A stretch of 64,000 nt of DNA from Micractinium sp. NFX-FRZ (Eukaryota; Chlorophyta; Trebouxiophyceae; Chlorellales; Chlorellaceae), in contig JAPTJF010000005.1 of NCBI GenBank assembly GCA_029339195.1, forward strand, positions 62,001 through 126,000, written 5' to 3'. Positions 31,701-41,900 of this stretch are shown in pieces (position 1 is the first letter of the stretch; every line of letters starts with the position of its first letter). A program made the position numbers and the translations under genes. Under the pieces are notes generated by a model. It saw only the letters and a list, made by a program, of their open reading frames with translations, had not been told where the DNA came from and did no database searches.

Positions 31701-34068
31701 CAGCCTCAAAACGGGGCGCACAGGGGCGGCGGCACGGGACCCACAGCAAAGAGAGGTGCATGCGCTCGCCGCGGGAGGCAGTGCAGCACTATTGCAGGCA
31801 GGGGATGCAGATGAGGGTGCATGCTTGGGCGGAGGCTTCATGTTATTAATCTTAACCATCATGGAATGCTCAGTATTGCTTTCGAATCATTAGCCAGCTC
31901 AATGCCTATGCGTCATGATGCATGCCCCAGCTCTGGTTGCCAACCCTTCCCAGGCACCGCATGCCAGTGCACCCCGCCATAACAACCCGCCGGCCCGCCT
32001 CCCATTCCATGCAGCGCACCTGCGCCGGTCGCCAGAGGCGCCGCCATGAGGAGGGCGGTCAGGTACTGGCTGCTGACGGAGCCGCTCAGGGAGACCTGCG
32101 GGCACCCCCAGCGAGAGGCATGAGAGCGTGGTGAGCACAGCCAGAGAAGACGGCCACCGCCAGAGGCGTGCGCTGCCGGTGGTCTCAGAGCTGCCAACAC
32201 AATCACACATGCACATCAACATTGATGCATGCACCAGACAGAGGGTCTGCCCAGCATGCACTGGAGGTGTGAAAGCCGATAGCAGCAGCTCCGACAGGAG
32301 CCATTGACAGCAGCCGAAAGCAGCAGGTAGCCAGTAGCACCCGCTAGCAGCAGGTAGCTAGTGGCAGCTCTTAGCAGCAGCCACAAGTACAGCAGCCATC
32401 AGCGGCAGCCGGCGCACCTTGCCGGAGGGCAGGCCCTCTGCAATGATCTCCACAGGAGGGCAGCCAGTGCCCATGGTGCAGCTGGCCTTGACGCCCAGCT
32501 GCAGCAGGAGAGGAGGGGTGCACCCGGTGGGCAGCAGGAGGCATATTGTCAGCAGCCGGGAAGCCTTGCTTGGCAGGAGGGCTTGGGCTTACTCGAAGCC
32601 GAGCCGCAAGCATCGTCACGCGTGAGGCCCCTCCAGCCTCGCTGCACCCATATCCCAGCACCACCCTCGTCGCCCCATGCACCACCTTTGGCACGAATGC
32701 ACTCTCACGCATCCTTGCACGCATGCACTCCCGCATGAGCTCACCTGCACCAGGCCATCCACCAGGTCCTGAATCGGCCGCTCCCGCATGCGAGCCACGC
32801 CATCCAGCACAAAGCGGCCGCGCCCCGCCGCCGCCACCGCCGCGGTCAGCGGGCGCATGGCGGTGCCCGCGTTGCCCAGGAACAGCTCCGCGCCCTCCAC
32901 TGCAAGGGTGGGGCAGGGCAAGGGGCGGTGGGTAAGAGGCGGGGCAGGGCAGGCAGGGTGGGGGGCAGGCAGGCAGAATGCCCTTTGTAGGCAGCACCGG
33001 GGTGTGGAAAGACATGCAGCACCCACCCACCCTACGCCTGCATCATCCGTTGATGCGCCCTAAGCAGCTCTGGTGACCCCGCTGCTGGTTGTTTGCTCGA
33101 AAGCAACGGCAGCGCAGCCTTACGTCTCGGAACTCGAAAACCCTCGGGGACTGGGAAGCTGCCCACCCACCCTGTCGCCAATATCATCCACTGCTGCGCC
33201 CCAAGCAGCACCCTTTTGTCCCGTCGGTCGAAAGCGACGGCCGCACAGCATGCACAGCATGCGCCTCAGCGCTGGGAAGCTGCGCAGCACCCACCTGGGA
33301 AGCGGCCGCCGCAGCCCTGCACGATGAGGCGGTCGTTGGCCCAGTCCTCCTCCAGCTGCACCCCCAGCGTCTTCAGGGCGCCCACCATGTAGCGGATGTC
33401 CTCAGAGTCCTGCAGGGGGCAGGGACAACAACACACAAGTTAGAGGAGCAGGGACGCTGTGCGAAATGAGCAACGAGCAGCGAGCGCCCACCAGGCAGCT
33501 GCTACGTGCACCGTGCATTAACGGCAAGGTGAAAGGGGCAGTCACTGTATTCCGCATTGTGGCTTGGGGAAGCACAGTACAGTAGCCTCAAGTTGAGGCT
33601 TGAGCTGCCACCGCTGGGCTGCATCCACAGTTGGCAAACTGGCGGCCAGCATGAACAAAGTGGGGTGAACCCGAATCCGCCCCTGCCTGGCCTGCCCGCT
33701 CCAGCACCCACCAGGATGTTCTCCACCGTGGTGGTGCCCTCTGCCAGCGCCGCCAGCAGCAGGATGCGGTTGGACAGCGACTTGGAGCCGGGCAGCTTGA
33801 CGTGGCCCTCGATCACGCTCACGGGCTGCAGGGTGAGCTCTGTCGCCTTCTCCGCCGCCGCCACCGCCTGTGGCGCCGCAGCCCGCCGGCTGCTGCTGCC
33901 CGCTCGCCGCTGGGCCGACGCTGCTGCTAGCCGGGCCGCCAGGGCCGCGTGCTGGGGCCGGAGGGTGGCCGGCGCGCGCAGGGGCGCCTGGCATGGGCGC
34001 GACTGCTGGCAAGACGCTGCTGCAGGGGCGGCCCGCGCCAGCTGCTGTGCCTGTGCCACCGCCGCCAT
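28765..34068 (-). CDS. aroA: 5-enolpyruvylshikimate-3-phosphate synthase, plastid-targeted
   Basis: Thirteen exons (34068-33712, 33409-33295, 32899-32745, 32498-32418, 32095-32020, 31583-31495, 31057-30961, 30757-30681, 30431-30353, 30147-29993, 29611-29531, 29264-29127, 28791-28765) encode 508 residues with every phase closing. The enzyme joins shikimate-3-phosphate and phosphoenolpyruvate in the shikimate pathway. Residues 1-75 are Ala/Gln/Arg/Ser-rich, as expected of a chloroplast transit peptide. [10 protein letters not shown] (92-101) and [13 protein letters not shown] (163-175) are the substrate and phosphoenolpyruvate motifs; Gly169, Thr170 and Pro174 are the ordinary glyphosate-sensitive-type residues. 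[12 protein letters not shown] carries the catalytic Asp region and [11 protein letters not shown] the late Arg motif. The last exon encodes only VFETVAKH and the stop. Several introns contain decayed copies of adjacent exon edges. Identification is firm. Confidence 0.97.
29013..29050 (-). repeat. Copy of the 3' edge of EPSPS exon 12
   Basis: GCTGACCTGGAACTAGGTGG with GGAAGGTCTTGC repeats 29121-29152 (one mismatch early), offset 108 bp, donor complement included. Confidence 0.9.
29363..29402 (-). repeat. Weak copy of an internal EPSPS exon 12 segment
   Basis: AGGGAGAAGGCCGTGGCCAT at 29383 matches AGGGAGAAGGCCATGGCCAT inside exon 12 (29202-29221). The rest is diverged. Confidence 0.55.
29416..29514. 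repeat. 26 bp tandem repeat, about four units
   Basis: GGTGCCACAGGTACAGTGCA followed by GGCAG(T/C), repeated about four times with small deletions, in EPSPS intron 11 next to exon 29531-29611. Confidence 0.9.
29906..29931 (-). repeat. Copy of the 3' edge of EPSPS exon 10
   Basis: CATGCGCTCTCGTCTCCTTC then ACCC matches CATGCGCTCCGTCTCCTTCACCC at 29997-30019, offset about 90 bp. Confidence 0.75.
30432..30535. repeat. CACAGCAGG-rich tandem repeat in EPSPS intron 8
   Basis: Two long units, each running CACAGCAGGGCACAGCAG... to GCAGACAT(GG/AA)TCAGC, built from shorter GGCACAGCA steps, adjoin exon 30353-30431. A related TGCTGTG-rich stretch on the other side (30270-30350) is close to its reverse complement in composition. 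Confidence 0.75.
31147..31175 (-). repeat. Copy of the 5' edge of EPSPS exon 7
   Basis: AGCCCGTCCAGGCTCTTGTT with GGCCTG resembles AGCCCGTCCAGCTTGTTCACCTG at 31038-31060, offset 111 bp. Confidence 0.7.
31269..31420 (-). repeat. Two successive copies of the 3' edge of EPSPS exon 6
   Basis: The block CC(A)CC(T/A)(T/C)GACGCCAA..CGCTCCA appears at about 31269, 31380 and 31491 (the real exon), spaced about 111 bp. The nearer copy is less diverged than the farther one, which suggests serial duplication outward from the exon. Confidence 0.85.
33014..33290. repeat. About 143 bp degenerate tandem repeat in EPSPS intron 2
   Basis: CACCCACCCTACGCC...GCGCCCTAAGCAGC at 33018 and CCCACCCACCCTGTCGCC...GCGCCCCAAGCAGC at 33163 head two units that also share TCGAAAGC(A/G)ACGG. 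The unit edge resembles the donor side of exon 33295-33409. Confidence 0.75.
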
Positions 34069-34762
34069 GATTGTTCCTGCCCGCTCGGCCTGGAATGCGC
34101 TTCTGAGCTGTGCGCCTACCAAGGGGTGCGTGCAGTGCGGACTTTTACTCCTCCCGCACTCGCTGATCAACAAGCAAGGGGTGCGCAGAGGGCAATGCAG
34201 CGCACGGATGATGCATGCATGTTGCCGCCAGGCTGGGCCCATCGTCCACCCTGGCAGAGAGTGTAGCCCTTGCCCTGGGCACTTGCCAGGCCAATTGGAG
34301 CTTGCCTGGCACAATAGATTGCACCAAAGTTACTTCTGAGGCTACGGGCGGGGTGCTCGCTGTCCGCCACCGAGGGTGCAGTTTGGGGCCGTTCACTTGT
34401 TGCTTTGCAACTCCCAGTGGCAGTATCCAACGGTGCTGGCAGCAAATACGAAGCAGCATTTGCGGGCGTGGGCGCGCTGGGACTGTGGGCAGGACACCAG
34501 CGTGCATCAACTGCGGCCGCCGTCACTGCGTTGGGCTTGAAGGCGTGTCGTGTATGTGCAGCGTGCAGCCTCTTACAATGCTGTGCAGATGATGGCATGT
34601 AGCTTCGCATACACATATCACGGTTGCTCTTGGCGAGCATAAACAAGCAATGCCTAGCTCGATACTTCCTAAGACTACAGTACGAGGGCGATCATGCCCA
34701 GGGCAACATAAACAATGGCTGGGCTTAAGCTTGCTACTTAATCTGGCCGCGCCGGGCCCGCC
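34069..34762. other. Interval between kinase 3' end and EPSPS start (both minus)
   Basis: About 690 bp. It contains the kinase 3' UTR (TGTAA at 34573-34577, minus) and the EPSPS promoter/5' UTR. The EPSPS frame remains open upstream to 34314, but Met at 34068 starts a normal transit peptide. Confidence 0.55.
34573..34577 (-). terminator. TGTAA poly(A) signal, kinase gene
   Basis: TTACA on the plus strand, about 190 nt after the kinase stop at 34763. Confidence 0.45.
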
Positions 34763-35950
34763 TCACATCACCTCCCTGCCACGCTCAGCAAAGGCTGCCA
34801 GCGACTTGAGGCGCAGCAGCACGTCACGGAAGGAGGGGCGCGCATATGGGTCCAGGCGGGTGCAGTCCTCCACTAGGTCTGCAGGCACACAGCCGGGCCA
34901 GGCAGGCGGGGAGCAATCATGCACGCAAGTTTGGATTGTGTGATCACAAACTTGCCTTGCCCACGAAAGCAGCGGGGCGTGTGCAGAGGCAGGCTGCGCT
35001 CGAGCAGAGGGATGCGTCGCGCGGTGAGCGGGCAGCACCCTCAGCACGGGTCTGTGCCCCGTCCAACCACCCGTCCCCACTCCAAGCCCTCCTCTCATCA
35101 TCCTTGTCCCCACTCTACGCCTCGGACTGTCGCACCTTGTGCCTTTAACCAACCTCCCTGCTTCCCGGATCAAGCTTAGCAGCAGTTGAGTTCTCACCTG
35201 AGAGGCCTCGGAAGATGCGCTTGCCGTTGCGGTCCTGGGTCTCTGGCAGCCGCACGGGCGGGAGGCGCGCCGCATAGGGGTCGGTCATCCACTGGGCCTG
35301 CAGGGACAGCGGGACGGGCGGGACAAGCGGGCAAGGGGCGCAGGGGCAGGTGGTTGGAAGCTGTCAACCCACAGGCAGCTGCATGGGGCGAGCTGTGCAA
35401 GGTGAGAGCTGCGACGCTACGCAGGGCTGCTCAGGGGTGTGCTGTGCTGTGCTGTGCTGACGGGTAGGCCCCGTGCGTGTGCCGGCGCCGCTCAGCCCTG
35501 CGCTGCCATGACGCGGCCCGCTGCTGACACACCGGCGCCCTGCTTGCCTGCACCGCGTGCTGCGAGAGGCCCTCAAAGGGGCGCCGCCGCTCCAGGATCT
35601 CCCACAGGGTCACCCCAAAGCTCCACACGTCCAGCTTCAGCGCCCACTCTCCATCCAGCACGCCTGCAAGTAGCATTTGTCGACAGCAAATTGTGAGAGT
35701 CTGGCTTGTGTGGTCACCCTGTGGGCAGTCAGGGGCGCCCCGTGCAGCCCTCCCGCCCCAGCCCAGCCCTACCCTGCTCCTCCGCGGCCCAAGTACTGCC
35801 CCAGAAGACGGAAGGAAGACATAACCACACATCGGCCCAGTAGTGTCCCAAGAAGAAGAGGCACGCACGACATACATGACCACACATCGGCCTCGTGCCG
35901 GTCCAAAAGAAAGAGGGAATTACGACATAACCACAACCCACGCAGCCTGG

Positions 35951-35982
<32 letters not shown>

Positions 35983-38900
35983 CACACCTTGTGGGCGCAG
36001 GTCTTCGTTGATGAGCTCCGGTGCGCTGTACTGCAGGGTGCCCACGGTGCCGGGGGTCAGGCGGCGCAGGTGGGGCGGCCCGCCGGCGCCGCACTCGCCG
36101 CTGGTGGGTGCTGCAGTGCCACACGGGTGGGGGTGCGATGGGAGTGGGGAGTGAGGTCGGGAAGGGGTGCAAGCGCGTGGGGCGGTGGGGCCACATGGCG
36201 GCGCAGGCTGCCAGTGCTGAGCAGCGCAGCAAGCTGCCATTCGCAGATACGATGCTGCTTGCAGATCAACACAGGGAAACACCACACCGCCCGTCCACGC
36301 GCCCACGCGAGCCATCCTGAAAAGGAACACATACACATACGCACACTCGTGCACATACGCATGCACGTATGCATGGCAGCGCTGCCCTCGCTGCAAGCCA
36401 CCCACACACCCACGAAGCGCGCCACCCCTACGTTCCCGCCCAAGCATACACACACACAAAGGCAGCACCAAAGCACGCTGCCCTGCACCGCCGCTCACCC
36501 ACAATGCGGGCCATCCCAAAGTCCCCGATCTTCATCATCTGCCCGTGACCCACAAAGATGTTGCTGCAGGGCAAACGTTGCAGGGCAAGCGACAGGGTGA
36601 ACATTGAAAGCAATCAGAAGCGGAGGCAATAGGAGCAGAGGCAGAGGCACCCCCACAAAGGTGTCGCTGCATTTGGCGGGAATGGCAGGCCCGGCAACAG
36701 GGTGAACATTGAAAGCAGTCGAGAGGAAAGGCAACAGGGCCAGAGGCAGAGGCGTGCCCCACAAAGACGTTGCTAAAGGGCAGGGGATTGAGCAGGCACG
36801 GAGTGTTGAGCAGGCGGGGCTTCAGAGCAGACGAGTGGATGGCAGCAGGCAAAGCACAGCGCAGGCAGCGTGAGGGTGTTGAGGAGCAAGAGGGGAGCGA
36901 GCCGGGCATGGTGTGGTGAGTGGGGGCAGGCGCAGGCACGGGTGGCGAGGCCCAAAGGGGTTGAGGATTTGAAGAGAGAGGCAGTCTGCCTGCCTGCCTG
37001 CCTGCCTGCACTTGCCGGCTTGCCTGCCTGCCTGCCCCCGCCTGCCTGCCCGCCCGCCTGCCTGCCTGCCCCTGCCAGCCTCAGCAGAGCTGCATACCCT
37101 TGCGTCCCCACGCACTGGCGTGCCCCACAAAGCTCTGCCGCCCCGCCCCACTCACGCAGGCTTCAGGTCTCGGTGCAGCACATTGCGCGAGTGCAGGTAG
37201 TGCATGCCGCGCGCGATGCTGTGGGCAGGCGTGGCGGGAGGGATGACAGACAGGGCGTAAGGCGCACTGGCTGGCCGGGCGACGCGGAACGAAGTGACAG
37301 AGGCGCAGCGTGTGTCATGGCAGCCAGTCCAGCGGTACAAGGGCACAGCACGGCGGTGCCAGCCCAGCAGGGCAGCCGGGTGCAGGGAGACACACAGGTC
37401 TGCGGTACCAAAGCTAAATGTGCCACTATCCCAAGCTGCTGCTATGGCACTGCACTTGCAGTACCACACCCCTAAGCTGCAGTACCTGCGTATGAGCGCC
37501 AGCAGCTTCAGCGGGTCCCAAGGGTTCTTGGCCGAGTGGTGCAGCAGCGCATCCAGCGTGCCCCTGCACCCCAGACGAAAGCAAAGGGCAGGATCGAAGA
37601 GAGGACACAGATGAAGAGAGAAATGCAGGGGGATTTCGAGGGTTAGTGGCTGATTAGGGCAGCAGCGCATCCAGCGTGCCCCTGCATCCCGGACGAAAGC
37701 AAAGGGCAGAATGCATGAAGGGAGGGTGCCAAGCGAGGGTTTTGGCCCACAAAGACGACAGCACAGCGCACCCAGCATGTCCCTGCATCTTAAAAAAAGG
37801 CAGGCGTATGGATGTGGCGTATGGATGTGTGTTGCAGGAAGGGCAAGAAGAGAGCCTGGTGCAGACTGAGGCTGAGCAGCGCAGCGCAGCTGGCCACACT
37901 GGCAGTACTCGTGCTTCCCCACCCACCCACCCATCAGGGTACTGCAGTATCATCCTCACCCACCCACCCACCTGGGGCAGTACTCCAGTACCAGGTACAT
38001 GCTGCCCTCGTGCTGGCACAAGCCTCTGCAGGGCACCGGGGCGGAAGGAGCGGCAGGGGCAAGGGGAGAGGGCGAGGTATGAGGCGGCTCGCCTCCAAAG
38101 CAGCTGTTGAACGACATCCCCTGCCTGCCCTGGGGTCAGCCCTGCAAGCGGTAATGCACAGCAGCGGCGGAGGCAATAAAACCACCATTTTGCCCCAGCG
38201 GGTGACACGCTAGCAGCGGCACCAGCAGCAGCAGCAGCAGGAGAACGGCTTGCAGAACAGCATCAGCAGCATGGGCAGCAGGAGAACGGCTTGCAGAACA
38301 GCATCAGCAGCATCGGCAGCAGGCGAACGGCTTGCAGAACACATCAGCAGCGGCAGCAGCAGGCGCCCACCTGAGCGCCACCACATTGTCATGGCTGCCC
38401 GCCTGCAGGTACATCTCCACCTGCGGGGGGAGGGAGGGTGGAGGGGCAGAGGGAGGAAGGGAATGGGCAGTGGGCAGGGGTTGCAGGTCAGAATGTGGCT
38501 CAGCCAGCGGGAGGACAGCTGGCAGGGGGCAGGGGGGAAAAGCGGCAGGGGGAGCAGGCGGCAGCTACGGGCAGGCAGGCTCTGCACACAGGGCCTTCAA
38601 GAGCCCGGGCCATCCAGTCCCCCCTTCCAAACTCTTCCACATCGTGCAGCAGCCCTCCTCAAACCTCCTCACAGCATGCCCCCAGCCCAGCCCCGCTTGA
38701 CAGCACACTTCAAGCAAGCAGGCACAGCGTACCTCGTGCAGCGAGTCCTCCGCACGCTCAAACTTCTTGACCGCCACCGGGGACTCCAGGAACCAGGCGG
38801 CGTAGACGGCGCCCTCGGCACCTGCGAACGGGGGGAGGAGCGGTGTAGGTTTGGGTGCACGGTGGTGGGTGGGGCGTGCGTCAAGGCCAGGGTTGGGCAA

Positions 38901-41900
38901 GGCAAGGGGAAGCGCCAGCAATTCCAGTTCTTGCCTCTCTCCCGCAATCCAACCATAGAGCCTCTGTGCTGCCCTGCACTCTGCTGCCCCTGTACCTGCC
39001 CCCAGCATCTTCCCAAAGTTGAGTTCCTCAATGTCGATGACATCCACTGCTGTGGCCAGCTGCCACAGACCTGCACGAGAGCAAGAAAAACAGTAAAGAG
39101 GGAGAGTCATTTCAGGGCCAGGGCAGGGGGGGCGGGGAGGGGCAGGGAGGTGGCAGGCTGAGTGGGCAGGCAATTCGCAAGGTGCAGTTGCATTTGGGAC
39201 TGCATCAGGTGGTGGCACGAGTGCCGGCAGACACCGCGCTCTGACAGCGCACAGTGGGCAGCGTGCAACGCGACGGGTGAGCGCAGCACAGGGTGGCACC
39301 GGGGGCAGGCCGGGCACCAGACGTACGCACAGGGCTGCACAGAGCATCTCCTCCCACGCACCTCCCCCAGGCGTTGCTGGCGACAGGAGCGGCGTGACGG
39401 AGCCCGGCGTGCTGACCCCTCCCCGTGTGGAAGCTGCCCGGATGATGGCCAGCTGCTCCAGCGGTGAGGCCGGTGACTGCTGCTGGTGCACGGAGCGGGA
39501 GCGGTGCAGGGAGCGCTGCTGCTGCTGGTAGGCCAGCTGCTCGAGGGGGGAGGCTTCGGGGGAGAGGGAGAGGCGGGAGGCTCGGCCGCTGGCGGGCCCC
39601 TGAGAGCGCGCCACTGGCGTGCGCTCCTCCTGCTCCTGCTCCTGCTGCTGCCGCTGGTAGCCTGCAGGTCCACCCGACCCCGCGCCCGCCGCCGCCGCCC
39701 CTGCCGCCGCCGCTGCCATCGCGCCCATGTACTGCGCCGCCAGGTCAGCGTCGCTGCCAGCTGGCGGCGCCCCCTGCTGCTGCTGCGCCTGCTGCTGCGC
39801 CGCTGCTGCCATAGCGCCCATGTACTGGGCTGCCAGGTCAGCATCGCTGCCAGCTGGCGCCGCGCCCTGCTGCTGCGCCAGCGGCGCCGATGGCGGCGCC
39901 GGCCCTGCTGGCCCGCCGCCGCCTCCTCCTGCTGCTGCCGCTGCCATTGCTGCCATGTACTGTGCTGCGATGCCTGCGTCAGCACTGGGAGCTGTGTGCA
40001 TGTCCTGCTGCTGCTGCTGCTGCTGCTGCTGAGGGGGAGGCTGCTGCGCCCCACCCTGCCGCCCCAGGCCGCCTGCCCCAACCGCCGCCGCCCCAGCAAT
40101 GGCTGCCATGTACTGCGCCGCCACATCAGCATCCCCGCTGGTACCGCTGTCTGTCTGTCCGGCAGTGGCCGGGAAACCGCTGCCCCCTGCGCCAGCACCC
40201 ACCACCGCCGCCTGCATCGCCGCCACGTACTGGGCCGCAATCCCGCTGTCCTCGCTGCCAGGTGGACCCACGGAGGTGGCAGGGCCAGGTGTGCCTGGCT
40301 CCACCCCCAACCGAGAGCTCCCAAAGCTGCTGCGTCGCGCCGCTGCCCCCGCAGCACCCTCAGCGCCGCCGCCCCGCTCCCCAACCGCCGCCGTCGCGCC
40401 TGCGCCCGCCCCGCTGGCGCTGGCTACGCCTGCCGAAGCGCGCTGCAAATCTGACTCGTCGGTCTGTACCGCCACCGACACGTAGCGCGGGGCGGCTGGC
40501 TCGAGGGCGGCGGCATCTTCCGAGATCCGGATGCGCGGCCGCCGGGAGCGCTGCCGCATGGAGGGGAGCGCCATGGAAGGGTGGGTGGCGGCCGCCAGCG
40601 TTTGCAGGTACGCCGCCATCCTCTGCCGCTTTGCCAGCTGAACGGAGCTGGCCTCCTGGCGCCGCAGCTGCTGCTGCTGATGTGGCGGGGTGGTGGCGCC
40701 TGGTCGCTCTTCCGAGTCCCCCACGCTGAGCCCGCCGCTGGCGCCGGCCGCATCGGACGCCGCCTCACCGCCCTCACCGTCGCCGCCCCGCCGGCGGGAA
40801 GCCGACCAGGCACCCGCCTGGGGCGTGATCCACCGCTTGGGGGCCACCCGCCGCCCAATCTCTTGCACCCGCACGCCCAGCTGGCGCAGCACGCTGAGCC
40901 CGCTGTCCTCTGGCTGCGACAGCTCGCCGGAGGCCGACACCGCCGCCTCCATCAAACCCTTGCTGGTGGTCCGCCCCATGGTGACCCAGGAAGCCAGCGC
41001 TGGGGTGCCTCCCTGGCTCCCCAGCGCGCCGCTCATCTGGGGCTGCATCTTGTCCCCCTGGTGCAGTGGGGAGCCTGGCGCCATGATGAGGAGAAGCAGG
41101 TGGGCCAGGCCGCGCCGCCAGGCATAGTAGGTGGCCGAGTCTGTGGGGAGGGGCGGTGGGAAGGGGCGGCTGGGACATGTTGAGACAGGGGGGCCTGTTG
41201 AGGGGGCTGCGTGAGCAGCGTAGAGAGGGAGGATACATGCGGCCCCCGTCAAGCGGTTAGCACAGCAGCTGGCAGGCGAGATGGGTGCGGGCATCAGCAG
41301 GCGGGCGGGGCACAAAGGGCATCCCCTCCCTTGCTCCTTTCACACCCAGCACTCCTGCTCACCCACGTACCCACCCACGCACCTGGGCACTTGAGCACCA
41401 GCTCCGCCTCAAAGGGGAAGGTGAGCGTCAAGGTCAGATCCTCGTCACTGTGGTACATCTCCTCCACGTAGTACAACCGCACAAACCTGCAGTACCATCG
41501 CGCAGTACCAGGCGGCAGGTGAGCGGCCATTGGTAGGCCACCGGGCAAGGCAAACTGGCGCGGCGGTCCCGCCGCTGGGCAACATCGGCGGCACCAGAGT
41601 GTGTGTGCAGTGCAGCGCAGCACAGCGCGGCAGCACGTGTGCAGGCTCGCGCAGCAGCAGGCACCACAGCAGGCACCGCCCTCACTTGTTCCAGCCCCAG
41701 CGCAGGGTGCTGCCATCATGTGAGAGCTGGAAGAATCGGATCTTGTTGGGGCTCCTCTGCAGCAAGGCAAAATAGAAGACATAAAAAGAGGAAGGGACTT
41801 AGGCAGGCAGGCAAGAGTGAAGAGAAGCAGCCAATCTTGTCGGGGCTCCTCTGCAGGCAAAGCAGTGGTGGGACAGACAAAACAGTAGTGTGAGGGGCAG

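Noticed and set aside
38250..40729. Plus-strand ORFs of 279-322 codons opposite the kinase
   Set aside because: They mirror the AAQYM repeat region and kinase exons; Leu/Arg/His/Cys-rich reverse reading of Ala/Gln codons.
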